A stretch of 52,327 bases of DNA from Saprospiraceae bacterium. GTDB taxonomy: Bacteria; Bacteroidota; Bacteroidia; Chitinophagales; Saprospiraceae. The translations under genes were made by a program, and so were the position numbers. The notes under the pieces were generated by a model, which had not been told where the DNA came from, ran no database searches, and was given only the letters and a program-made list of their open reading frames with translations. Positions 44,719 to 52,327 of the stretch are shown piece by piece. The stretch spans positions 1-52,327 of the forward strand of contig JAEUUO010000037.1 in the NCBI GenBank assembly GCA_016787575.1. Reading direction: 5' to 3'. How positions within the stretch are numbered: the first letter of the stretch is position 1; each line of letters begins with the position of its first letter.

Positions 44719-45128
44719 GGAAAGTATTTTTTGTAAAGATCTGTTTTTCCTGGAAATTGTTGGAGTATAAGCTAAAAGGAAGTTTTAAAAAACCTTGTAA
44801 ACCTTGCCAGCCAATTATATGAATCCACTCATTCATGAATCAAGCCTTGTAAAAGAATTGTAAACCAAACTAAAGACTCAAAATGGGCCTTTTACATCCT
44901 AAAATTAATAGCAAGAAGCCTGGAAACCTTAAAACCCAGCATTTAGAGCCGATACTCAGACCTTGGAAGGCTATTTTCAGGCAATTAGCCATATTGAAAA
45001 AGACGTATGTGTAATTTATATGACAACTTAAGCCCATTATTTGAGCGAATTGCCTATAAAATTGGACTTAAATCGTTATTTTAAAAAAATAATTTAAAAA
45101 TAATTACATATTAACAAAAAAACATATA
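44719..45128. other. gene-free stretch
   Basis: About 410 bases upstream of the metalloprotease gene and before the promoter of the small plus-strand gene. No frame, repeat or hairpin of note was found. A promoter for the metalloprotease should lie here, but no exact -7 match was located. Confidence 0.5.
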
Positions 45129-45136
45129 TAAATTTG
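45129..45136 (+). promoter_or_regulatory. -7 promoter element (TAAATTTG) of a small gene
   Basis: An exact TAnnTTTG match, 21 bases before the ATG at 45158. It supports expression of the small plus-strand gene that follows and argues against a start further upstream. Confidence 0.45.
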
Positions 45137-45157
45137 TTCTGTTGTAAAAATACTATT

Positions 45158-45355
45158 ATGCAAGGATGGAAAAAAATCATGTCTCTGGCCGACGCTTACA
45201 AGGCCGAGATCAAACGACTTCAGCTTGTTAAGAACGGGATTGAAGCGATGGTAACCACCAAAGCCCTATTAAATAAGGCCAGTGCGGACCTTTATGTAAA
45301 GGAAGGGCAATACGAAATCGCAACAATCCTATTGTTTGAAAATGAGGAAGATTGA
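45158..45355 (+). CDS. small hypothetical protein (65 residues)
   Basis: Starts at ATG 45158 or, seven codons on, at 45179, which is preceded by an AAGGATGG purine stretch. The product is predicted all-helical and charged (SLADAYKAEIKRLQLVKNGI, then TKALLNKASADLYVKEGQYE, ending ATILLFENEED). Codon use looks like that of the neighbouring core genes, and a -7 element stands before it, so I consider it real. No family is recognised and no secretion signal is present. It converges with a tiny membrane-peptide frame on the other strand. Confidence 0.55.
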   Translation: MQGWKKIMSLADAYKAEIKRLQLVKNGIEAMVTTKALLNKASADLYVKEGQYEIATILLFENEED

Positions 45356-45361
45356 GCTGGT

Positions 45362-45487
45362 TTAGAAGCTCAGTTGGAAGTTTTTATTGTAGATATAGAC
45401 CAGTAGGCTTATAAATAAGAAAAGGAACAACAGGAAAAAAATAAAGCATTTTCCTTTACTGCCCTTTTTCAATTGCTGGATTTCCAT
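45362..45487 (-). CDS. possible 41-residue single-pass membrane peptide
   Basis: On the minus strand the frame from the ATG at 45485-45487 reads MEIQQLKKGSKGK, then a hydrophobic run CFIFFLLFLFLFISLLVYIY, then NKNFQLSF and stop. The basic N-terminus followed by about 20 apolar residues is typical of a small inner-membrane protein with the N-terminus inside. The stop lies 6 bases beyond the end of the convergent gene. There is no homologue I recognise and no promoter match, so it could be chance. Confidence 0.4.
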   Translation of the reverse strand: MEIQQLKKGSKGKCFIFFLLFLFLFISLLVYIYNKNFQLSF

Positions 45488-45568
45488 GATTTGCTTTTAG
45501 TTCCGCAAAGTAAATTAATATTTAATTATTATACAAGAGCCCTAATGTTTTTATTATTTCTTGAATTG

Positions 45569-47014
45569 TCAATTTATAGTTTCAATTGAACCACTACAGA
45601 AATTTTTTTGATTTGCAGTGATTCCATAATAAATCAAGCCACTTGGAAAACCAGCTAAACTAATTTGATTCGTTCCATTTGCTTGCAATTGATAGGTACC
45701 CAAATAACATCCTGAATTTGAAAAAAGAATTATTTGGCATGGGCTAACAGCTATATTGCAAACAACAATTAATTTATTATTATAATCCTGGAATACATTA
45801 ATATCCCATGTTTTGCCAGGTTTATAGAAAGTAGAACAAATTAATTTTCCGTTTTGATCTAACTTAATAATAAATGGATTGGATTCATTTTTAGTTTTTT
45901 GTGTACTGACTTCTCCACCAATATAACAAAAACCACTTTTTGTAGATTTTAAACTTAAAAGCCTATAAAAAGCATCTCCTCCAAAGAATCGTTTCCAGGA
46001 TATTTTAAAACTTGAGTCCATAGCAAATAAATAAAAAGTGCTAGGTTCAACAAAATTGTTGATATTGCTCATGCCTCCTAGATAAATTCTGTTGTTAATT
46101 AATCCATCCATACTTTCACCCCAATAACAAGTTTCTTTAATGCCATTGTAAATTCTTGCACGATTTTGAATATTAAATTTGGAATCTAGTTTATAGAGTT
46201 CAACACTTTGAGTATCTGATTGACATCCTGTAACTGCAAAATAAAGTGAATTGCTCCAATTAGCAACAAATAGACTAGTTGGACCACATTGCTTGAAAAA
46301 CCAAGGAGACTCAATAGAATCAATAACATTCAAATTCTTATCAATTTTCAAATTAACAGACCCAGAACCAATAAAGCCCTCTGAAATTTTATCTTTGTCA
46401 ATGCCGTCAGCCATGCTGCTGGAAATTCCTGGTTGATAAAATTTATAATTTATGGAATTTTGATTCCAATCTAAATGGATGAAAAGATTTAACCATATAC
46501 TACCAGTAATTGGTGCTGGATATTTGGATAAATTGACTGATGCTACAATACCATCTTTCTCTAAAGTAGTTCCCATGAACCAATAGGGCTCAATATTGGC
46601 AGGTAAGTTGATAATATATTCTTTAGTAATTTCAAATTTAAACTTTAAACTAAGTATTTGTATTTGAGATTGATTTGGTTTGGATTTTAATGATAATGCC
46701 CCTAAAGTTATATATCCGGAATCCAAACTAAAAATTCTAAAAATTTTGGAATTGAATAAAGGGTATTCAATTTTTAATTCCTTAATTAAATTACAACTTG
46801 AATCTATTAATACCAATTTGGAATATCTATATGAAGGATTTAGACTATAATCCCAATTTATAGAACAAAAAACCAGATTTCCATCCTTGCATTCATCGAT
46901 ATGCATAATTTGTTCATGAGAACTGCTGTCACTATTTGTATAACAATAAAATGATTGGGATTGAATTTCATTTATTAATAATCCACAAAATAAAAAGAGT
47001 ATAATATTATTTAT
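45569..47014 (-). CDS. secreted beta-propeller-like protein, normal start codon missing
   Basis: The first ATG in frame is at 46906 (445 residues), but the frame stays open for 36 more codons upstream. Those codons encode a textbook signal peptide, NNIILFLFCGLLINEIQSQS, preceded by an ATA codon at 47012-47014 where ATG would be expected. The body has repeated beta strands in the style of a delta-60 or WD-like propeller (for example NRIYLGGMSNINNFVEPSTF and SGFCYIGGEVSTQKTKNES). No T9SS tail is visible at the end. The start is therefore a rare ATA, or the ATG was lost by mutation or sequence error. The small gene before it ends in an overlapping TAA, suggesting coupled translation. Confidence 0.6.
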   Translation of the reverse strand: MNNIILFLFCGLLINEIQSQSFYCYTNSDSSSHEQIMHIDECKDGNLVFCSINWDYSLNPSYRYSKLVLIDSSCNLIKELKIEYPLFNSKIFRIFSLDSGYITLGALSLKSKPNQSQIQILSLKFKFEITKEYIINLPANIEPYWFMGTTLEKDGIVASVNLSKYPAPITGSIWLNLFIHLDWNQNSINYKFYQPGISSSMADGIDKDKISEGFIGSGSVNLKIDKNLNVIDSIESPWFFKQCGPTSLFVANWSNSLYFAVTGCQSDTQSVELYKLDSKFNIQNRARIYNGIKETCYWGESMDGLINNRIYLGGMSNINNFVEPSTFYLFAMDSSFKISWKRFFGGDAFYRLLSLKSTKSGFCYIGGEVSTQKTKNESNPFIIKLDQNGKLICSTFYKPGKTWDINVFQDYNNKLIVVCNIAVSPCQIILFSNSGCYLGTYQLQANGTNQISLAGFPSGLIYYGITANQKNFCSGSIETIN

Positions 47015-47207
47015 CCGGACAATTAGTAAATGGGAGATCTAGAGCTAATGGAGCTACATCCATTCTTATTCCAATCCTTGCCTTAAGTTGCCATTCTTCG
47101 TTAGTACATTCTGAACAAAGGTTTTTATAATGGGTTATAGCTAACACCATTAGTTTTTTATTTCTATTTGACTCATTACAGTCTAAATAGGCACCTACAT
47201 TATTCAT
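47007..47207 (-). CDS. small hypothetical protein (66 residues)
   Basis: A short frame starting MNNVGAYLDCNESNRNKKLM and ending LALDLPFTNCPDK, with an in-frame stop just upstream of its ATG. It contains four cysteines (CNES, CSECT, NCPDK), which is notable for its size, but no signal peptide or recognisable family. Its stop overlaps the signal-peptide frame of the next gene, so the two may be one transcript. It could also be a remnant of a larger gene. Confidence 0.4.
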   Translation of the reverse strand: MNNVGAYLDCNESNRNKKLMVLAITHYKNLCSECTNEEWQLKARIGIRMDVAPLALDLPFTNCPDK

Positions 47208-47310
47208 GTACTAATTCATTTCTTGATATTCAATACAATAAATATCTTCCTAGATTGTTCCTTGCATAAACATTTGGCAATCTTGATATGGAAGCGTTGC
47301 AATTGCGTAA

Positions 47311-49104
47311 TCAAATCGCCTTGCATTTTTCCTTCAACCATTTCTTTTCAGTCGCATCTAAATGCGGTGCGATCCTGCTATAAACTTCTTTGTGATAATT
47401 GTTTAACCAGTTGATGCATTGTTTGGTCATCATGGGACTATGAACGAGTTTTAAATCTATTGGAAATAAAGTTACTGTTTCAAACTTTAGATAATTGCCA
47501 GTAGCACTTTTAGTATGCAGGATATTGATTACCAGATTTTCAATCCGGATGCCATGCGATCCTACTTCATAGTAACCGGGCTCGTTTGAGGTCAACATAC
47601 CTTCAAGCATTTCAGATTGACCTCGTTGATTCCAACTGGTAACAAAACCCTGGGGAGGTTCGTGAACATTCATAAAATATCCAACTCCATGGCCTGTACC
47701 GTGACTGAAATTTAAAGACATATTCCACAAATATTGGCGAGCCAGTATATCCAATTGGATGCCTTTGGTGCCTTCCGGAAAAATCGCATCAGCAAGGGCA
47801 ATATGTCCCATTAATACTGCGGTGTATTGTTTTTTGACCTCTGGGGAAGCTGCACTTAAAGCAATCGTACGGGTGATGTCCGTAGTTCCGTCCTGATATT
47901 GACCACCGGAGTCCACTAACAAGATGCCCTTAGCTTTTATGGTGGCAGATTTTTTGGCATCTGGCTTGTAATGGATGATAGCCCCATTTGCATTGTAGCC
48001 TACAATGGCATCAAAACTTTCACCAACATACAAGGCCTGCTGACTTCTGAACTCTTTGATTTTCATCGCAAATTCATGCTCGGTGCAGGTTTTTGATTTT
48101 TTTAATAGATTTTCCAGCCACATAAAAGATTTAACCAAGGCGGCTCCATCTTTTTCCATAACATTTCGAATGTGCTCAATTTCAGCCTTGCTTTTAATGG
48201 CTTTCATTTTCATTACCGGACTGGCATCACTTACCAAACTTCCTTCGGGAAATTGTAAGGATAATTTGGCATTTAAAGTGGATGGATCAATTAAAATCTT
48301 TTTACCAGGCTTTATGGCTTGCACGACGGATTTAATGGTAAAATAGTTTTTGACATGGACTCCGTCTTCTGCCAGTTTTTTCTCAAGCGCTAAGGGCAGT
48401 TTATCTGGTGGCAGGAACAAATCGCAATGGTCCATCGTAACCAATAAATAGGAGATAAAGACCGGATTGCAATGCACATCCTTTCCTCGCAAGTTTAGCA
48501 AATAAGCAATTTCATCCAAAGCAGAGAGGAGGATGTAATCAACTTTTAATTGTTTCATGTGCTCTCGGAGACTTTTCAACTTGGATTCTCGAGACTTGCC
48601 TGCATATTTAACTACATGCTCATAAACGGGCTCTGGGCTTAATTCAGGTCGATTTTCCCAAATATCCTGCATTAAATCACCGCAATCTTTAAGATGAAGT
48701 CCTTTTTCAGTTAATTTTTTATCAAAGGCCTGGATCTGGGACAAGGAGAAACACCAAAAATCGCATCCTACCGTTTGACCAAATTTAAGTTGGCTGCAAA
48801 TCCAGTCCATGTATTCAGCCTGGGCCTGAGCCACCAGTTTATGAAGGGCAATCCCACTGCCTTTGAGTTCAAGTTCGGCCTGCAGAAAATACCTTGAGTC
48901 CGTCCAAAGTCCGGCATGGTCGGCTGTAACCACGACGGTGCCTGCTGAACCGTGGAAACCTGAAATCCAGTAGCGTCCAGCCCAATATTCAGGGACATAT
49001 TCACTTTGGTGAGGATCTGCAGTAGGGATGATGTAGGCATCTACACGGGCCTTGTTCATGACTGTTTTTAAAGCGGCAATACGAGGAGGAATCAGGCTGG
49101 TCAT
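47311..49104 (-). CDS. aminopeptidase P family protein (Xaa-Pro aminopeptidase, M24B)
   Basis: A 597-residue protein with the three-domain layout of eukaryote-like and Bacteroidota aminopeptidase P: two N-terminal creatinase-like domains (about residues 1-310) and a C-terminal pita-bread M24 domain. The dinuclear metal ligands are seen in LVDSGGQYQDGTTDITRT (two Asp), SHGTGHGVGYFMNVHEPP (His) and TSNEPGYYEVGSHGIRIENL (two Glu). It removes an N-terminal residue preceding proline in the cytoplasm. There is no signal peptide. The length matches the long form of the family. Confidence 0.94.
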   Translation of the reverse strand: MTSLIPPRIAALKTVMNKARVDAYIIPTADPHQSEYVPEYWAGRYWISGFHGSAGTVVVTADHAGLWTDSRYFLQAELELKGSGIALHKLVAQAQAEYMDWICSQLKFGQTVGCDFWCFSLSQIQAFDKKLTEKGLHLKDCGDLMQDIWENRPELSPEPVYEHVVKYAGKSRESKLKSLREHMKQLKVDYILLSALDEIAYLLNLRGKDVHCNPVFISYLLVTMDHCDLFLPPDKLPLALEKKLAEDGVHVKNYFTIKSVVQAIKPGKKILIDPSTLNAKLSLQFPEGSLVSDASPVMKMKAIKSKAEIEHIRNVMEKDGAALVKSFMWLENLLKKSKTCTEHEFAMKIKEFRSQQALYVGESFDAIVGYNANGAIIHYKPDAKKSATIKAKGILLVDSGGQYQDGTTDITRTIALSAASPEVKKQYTAVLMGHIALADAIFPEGTKGIQLDILARQYLWNMSLNFSHGTGHGVGYFMNVHEPPQGFVTSWNQRGQSEMLEGMLTSNEPGYYEVGSHGIRIENLVINILHTKSATGNYLKFETVTLFPIDLKLVHSPMMTKQCINWLNNYHKEVYSRIAPHLDATEKKWLKEKCKAI

Positions 49105-49148
49105 AAATAGATATATTAAATATTTTTATAATATGTAGTAATTTTCTT

Positions 49149-49156
49149 TACATTTG
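49149..49156 (+). promoter_or_regulatory. -7 promoter element (TACATTTG) of rpoN
   Basis: An exact TAnnTTTG match in the divergent region between the aminopeptidase gene and rpoN, about 125 bases before the rpoN ATG. A long leader would result. The -33 element is not evident. Confidence 0.4.
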
Positions 49157-49280
49157 CCATGCAATGTTACGATTTTCCGGCAGCAAAATTTCAATCATCC
49201 CTTATTTTATAAGGATTTGATATCAATTTATTGAGAACTAAGCCCGGGATTCGATTGTTCATTCAGATAGTATAGAGCAC

Positions 49281-50837
49281 ATGATTAAGCAGCAATTAAG
49301 CCAAAGCCTTTTACAAAAACTTTCACCACAACAGATTCAGCTGATGAAACTATTACAGGTTCCAACAGCTATTTTGGACCAGCGGATACAGGAAGAAATT
49401 GAATCCAATCCAGCATTGGAAGAAGGAAACGAACGCGATGAGGAGTACGACAGTGATATAAAAGAAAGTGTAAATGATCCGGACCATGAATTTGATCTTT
49501 CTGAGAAAGAGCAATACGAAAAAGAAAGTCAGGATGAGTTGATGAACAGCGATAGTTTTGACGACTATCTAAACAACTATATGGATGACAATACGGCATC
49601 CTATAAATACAAAACCGATGATTACGGTGCCCATGAAGAGGAACAACGTACCTTACCGGTTGCAGTTGAAAATACCTTTCACGATCATTTACGCAAGCAA
49701 ATTGGATTGCTCAAGTTGAAGGACGAAAATCAATTTAAAATTGCCATGCAATTAATTGGCAGTATTGATGACGATGGTTATTTAAGACGGGAACCTAATG
49801 CAATTATCGATGATTTGTTGTTTTCACAAAATATTGTAGTAACAGAAAAGGAAATAGTAGAACTTTTATACAAAATTCAATCCTTTGACCCGCCTGGAGT
49901 TGGTGCAAGAACTTTACAGGAATGTTTATTATTACAAATTCGGGTTAAAATTAAAATTGCAACAAGTAAAATTCAGCTTAAAGTTTTAAAATTGACTGAA
50001 TTTATTCTCGAGAAATATTTTGAAGAATTTACTAAAAAACATTATACTAAGTTACAACGAGTTTTAAATTTGACCGAAGCGCAATTGAAAGTAGCAGTCA
50101 ATGAAATTTTAAAATTAAATCCAAAACCTAGTTCGGGATATGTTGATCAATTGCCTACGAATTTAGTTGCAGGACATTTTATTGTTCCTGATTTTACAAT
50201 TGTAAATCGTGATGGAGAATTGGAGTTGAGTTTAAATAGCCGCAATGCACCCGATCTTCGCATCAACGACCAATACCTGGATATGTTGAGGCATTATAAA
50301 GATCATAAAAAATCAGGCAATTCAAACAAACAAGAGAAAGAAGCAATATTATTTATCAAGCAAAAAATCGAAAGTGCCAAATGGTTTATTGATGCTATCA
50401 AACAGCGTCAGGATACCCTTTATAAAACCATGTATTCCATCATGCAATATCAGCATGAATATTTTATGACCGGAGATCAGAAGAAAATCCGGCCCATGAT
50501 TTTGAAAGACATTGCAGAAATTACTTCGTTGGATATTTCCACGATATCAAGGGTTGCCAACAGCAAATTCGTTCAAACAGAATTTGGCACCAAGCGTTTG
50601 AAAGATTTCTTTTCTGAATCTATGCAGACCGAAGAAGGAGATGAAGTTTCTACACTTGAGGTTAAAAAAATTCTTTCAGACTTGGTTCAAAATGAAAGCA
50701 AACGCAAACCCCTCAGCGATGAAAAATTAAAGAATCTTTTGATGCGCAAAGGCTATAACATTGCACGACGCACCATTGCAAAATACAGAGAGCAAATGAA
50801 TATCCCGGTAGCAAGGTTGCGCAAAGAATTGGTCTGA
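49281..50837 (+). CDS. rpoN: RNA polymerase sigma-54 factor
   Basis: A 518-residue sigma-54 with the full set of regions. Region I is at the N-terminus (QQLSQSLLQKLSPQQIQLMK, then VPTAILDQRIQEEIESNPAL). An acidic linker covers about residues 50-125. The core-binding domain begins near residue 130 (LPVAVENTFHDHLRKQIGLL). The DNA-binding domain has the helix-turn-helix SLDISTISRVANSKFVQTEF and the RpoN box ARRTIAKYRE (about 495-504). It directs polymerase to -24/-12 promoters and needs enhancer-binding ATPases. No such activator gene is in the window, and no -24/-12 site was identified. Confidence 0.96.
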   Translation: MIKQQLSQSLLQKLSPQQIQLMKLLQVPTAILDQRIQEEIESNPALEEGNERDEEYDSDIKESVNDPDHEFDLSEKEQYEKESQDELMNSDSFDDYLNNYMDDNTASYKYKTDDYGAHEEEQRTLPVAVENTFHDHLRKQIGLLKLKDENQFKIAMQLIGSIDDDGYLRREPNAIIDDLLFSQNIVVTEKEIVELLYKIQSFDPPGVGARTLQECLLLQIRVKIKIATSKIQLKVLKLTEFILEKYFEEFTKKHYTKLQRVLNLTEAQLKVAVNEILKLNPKPSSGYVDQLPTNLVAGHFIVPDFTIVNRDGELELSLNSRNAPDLRINDQYLDMLRHYKDHKKSGNSNKQEKEAILFIKQKIESAKWFIDAIKQRQDTLYKTMYSIMQYQHEYFMTGDQKKIRPMILKDIAEITSLDISTISRVANSKFVQTEFGTKRLKDFFSESMQTEEGDEVSTLEVKKILSDLVQNESKRKPLSDEKLKNLLMRKGYNIARRTIAKYREQMNIPVARLRKELV

Positions 50838-51035
50838 TGCAAGGACTATAAATTCTTGAATTTAGCCGGAAACAAGGTACATGGTGAAATCAGATTTGGT
50901 TTGCTATCTTCAATCTATTATTTAGGCAATCCATTTGCTTTTTAAATTTCAATCTCATCCAATAGGCAAATAGGAGCTCTTTTTAAAACCATACTTTAGG
51001 AGTGAACAAAGCACACTTGATTATACTATACGACT

Positions 51036-51043
51036 TATTTTTG
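51036..51043 (+). promoter_or_regulatory. promoter of the lycopene cyclase gene (TATTTTTG, with upstream TTG)
   Basis: An exact TAnnTTTG match 20 bases before the GTG start, with a TTG at 51017-51019 separated by 16 bases, close to the usual -33 spacing. It is the best-formed promoter in the window and supports the GTG as the true start. Confidence 0.55.
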
Positions 51044-51063
51044 TGTCCGAATTTTAGGGACGC

Positions 51064-51915
51064 GTGAGAACAAATCAAATCAAGAAAGAATTTGTATACT
51101 GGTTATTGGGATCAGGGGGTTTGGTTTTAATTCCTTTTATTGGTTTTGATATACAAGACGGTGGATTTGAGACCCGGGGGAACCAGCTTTTGGAATTAAA
51201 TATATTGGAAGGTCCACATTTGTATTTGGCGCATCATGCATTGGCTTTTTTACCTGTTTTTTTATTTGGAATTGTTTTAAATTGGTTTGACTTCCGAGTT
51301 TTTTTTTGGAAAGACTTAATGGTACCTATGATATTGATGGCTTTGTTTTTTATTGCATGGGATATTTTATTTACTTCTTTGGGAGTTTGGCGATTTAATG
51401 AATCATATATTCAGGGAAGCAGATTTATGAATTTACCAATAGAAGAAATCTGTTGGTTTTTTATAATTCCGTTTTGCAGTTTATTTGTTTACAGGATAGT
51501 TAGTTTAAAGTGGCAAAGCAAACCAGGAGCCTTTCTAAAATTGCAAGTAGGGCTGTTGCTGGGATTGTTTGTGCTTTATATACTTAATATAGATCGGATT
51601 TATACAGCAAGCAGTATATCCATTTCAATGAGTGTACTTGGATTAAGCATTTTGGTAAAATGGGATCGATTTGGTCAATTTATAGCAAGTTTTATTGTTC
51701 TATTAATACCGATGGGACTATTTAATGGGATGCTTACCGGGCTTTTAACCAAAGAAGCTTTGGTACAATATAATTCTGCAGAATTTGGAGGAATACGGAT
51801 GATGAGTTTTCCGATGGAAGACCTGGGATTTGGCTTTAGTTTTTTGATGGGAATTTTGCTCCTAAGTGACTTTATAAAAAATTGGTTATCAGCCAATTAC
51901 ATCCATACAAAATAA
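51064..51915 (+). CDS. lycopene beta-cyclase, fused CrtYc/CrtYd (CarR) type
   Basis: A 283-residue integral membrane protein starting with GTG. It has about seven membrane segments and two copies of the lycopene cyclase domain in one chain. The first copy has FIAWDILFTSLGVWRFNESY, then FMNLPIEEICWFFIIPF; the second has MMSFPMEDLGFGFSFLMGIL, in which PMED takes the place of the PxEE motif. These acidic pairs are part of the active site of this non-FAD cyclase type, found as separate crtYc/crtYd in actinobacteria and fused in fungi and some Bacteroidota. It would cyclise lycopene ends to beta rings using the product of CrtB and CrtI. It stands alone, 40 kb from crtI-crtB, and is followed by the rRNA operon leader. 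Confidence 0.85.
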   Translation: MRTNQIKKEFVYWLLGSGGLVLIPFIGFDIQDGGFETRGNQLLELNILEGPHLYLAHHALAFLPVFLFGIVLNWFDFRVFFWKDLMVPMILMALFFIAWDILFTSLGVWRFNESYIQGSRFMNLPIEEICWFFIIPFCSLFVYRIVSLKWQSKPGAFLKLQVGLLLGLFVLYILNIDRIYTASSISISMSVLGLSILVKWDRFGQFIASFIVLLIPMGLFNGMLTGLLTKEALVQYNSAEFGGIRMMSFPMEDLGFGFSFLMGILLLSDFIKNWLSANYIHTK

Positions 51916-52196
51916 TATTTGTTATTTATTTGTAAATAGATTAGGCCAGAAGTTTCTGTTACTATATCTTTGCAATCCCTTACACAAAGGAGTGTATTGG
52001 AATGTATATCGGAAGCCCTGAAAAATGGGAATAAAATAGACAAAAAGTTCATTGAAAGGCTAGGGAGAGAATGATATTGAGAGGTAAGGAAATTTAAACG
52101 TGAAAGGATATAAAATAACTTTGAGTGAAGACAGAGCTACAGGAAAACTTTTATAGCTGTTAAAACTACTGATCGCAAGATCAATAAAGATACAGT
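51916..52196 (+). promoter_or_regulatory. rRNA operon leader with -7 element (TATCTTTG at 51965-51972)
   Basis: No coding frame lies between the cyclase stop and the 16S rRNA. An exact TAnnTTTG element at 51965-51972 probably starts the rRNA transcript, giving a leader of about 220 bases. The leader contains the agttcattgaaagg stretch similar to the gttc(t/a)ttga motif in front of Bacteroidota 16S genes, likely part of the RNase III processing stalk or antitermination signals. Confidence 0.6.

Positions 52197-52327
<131 letters not shown>

Noticed and set aside
1..52196. tRNA genes or a defence island
   Set aside because: No cloverleaf-like segment with a TTC-containing T arm was found on either strand, and no restriction, toxin-antitoxin or CRISPR-associated protein was recognised.

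Overview
The window reads as part of a Bacteroidota chromosome, most likely from the Saprospiria (inference). Three secreted proteins end in type A sorting tails of the type IX secretion system (T9SS). Several gene starts are preceded by the Bacteroidota -7 element TAnnTTTG, and Shine-Dalgarno sequences are mostly weak. Carotenoid genes are present, and the last 131 bases are the 5' end of a 16S rRNA of Bacteroidota type. Most genes are housekeeping or ordinary Bacteroidota accessory genes. I found no CRISPR array, tRNA gene or recognisable defence cluster.

Layout. 1-810 is the 3' part of a DUF3089 hydrolase. 0.8-7.1 kb holds two T9SS cargo genes on the minus strand, one of them frameshifted, bounded by two nearly identical inverted repeats. 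7.1-14.2 kb is a minus-strand run: a MacB/FtsX-type permease, an inositol-monophosphatase family enzyme, phytoene synthase and phytoene desaturase (overlapping, one operon), and ribosomal protein S1 with an unusual C-terminal helix-hairpin-helix module. 14.2-17.8 kb is an AT-rich accessory patch with a truncated virion-like protein, an IS66 transposase remnant, a small outer-membrane barrel and a DoxX-like membrane protein.

17.8-32.9 kb is mainly plus-strand core metabolism and information genes: acyl-CoA synthetase, a lipoprotein, a glycosyltransferase, a secreted coiled-coil protein, DnaB, a pseudouridine synthase, DUF4783 (minus strand), phosphoglycerate mutase, NadA, a PorG/DUF6089-like protein, a Nat-type ABC exporter pair and a second glycosyltransferase. 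32.9-49.1 kb is mainly minus-strand: a ferredoxin reductase, MscL, aconitase, an M16 protease, a TIGR02757 protein, a large T9SS metalloprotease and an aminopeptidase P. A small-gene patch lies at 45.1-47.2 kb. 49.2-52.3 kb carries RpoN, a fused lycopene cyclase and the start of the rRNA operon.

How the genes connect. CrtB, CrtI and the distant lycopene cyclase together could convert geranylgeranyl diphosphate to a cyclised carotene. The T9SS cargo proteins imply a complete secretion machine elsewhere, of which the PorG-like protein is the only candidate part here. GpmI, aconitase, NadA and FadD are ordinary central metabolism. No clearly new multigene system stands out. The most unusual items are the S1-HhH fusion, the inverted repeat pair around the T9SS cargo genes, two genes sharing a 14-base promoter-like sequence right at their start codons, and an intact signal-peptide reading frame that lacks a normal start codon.
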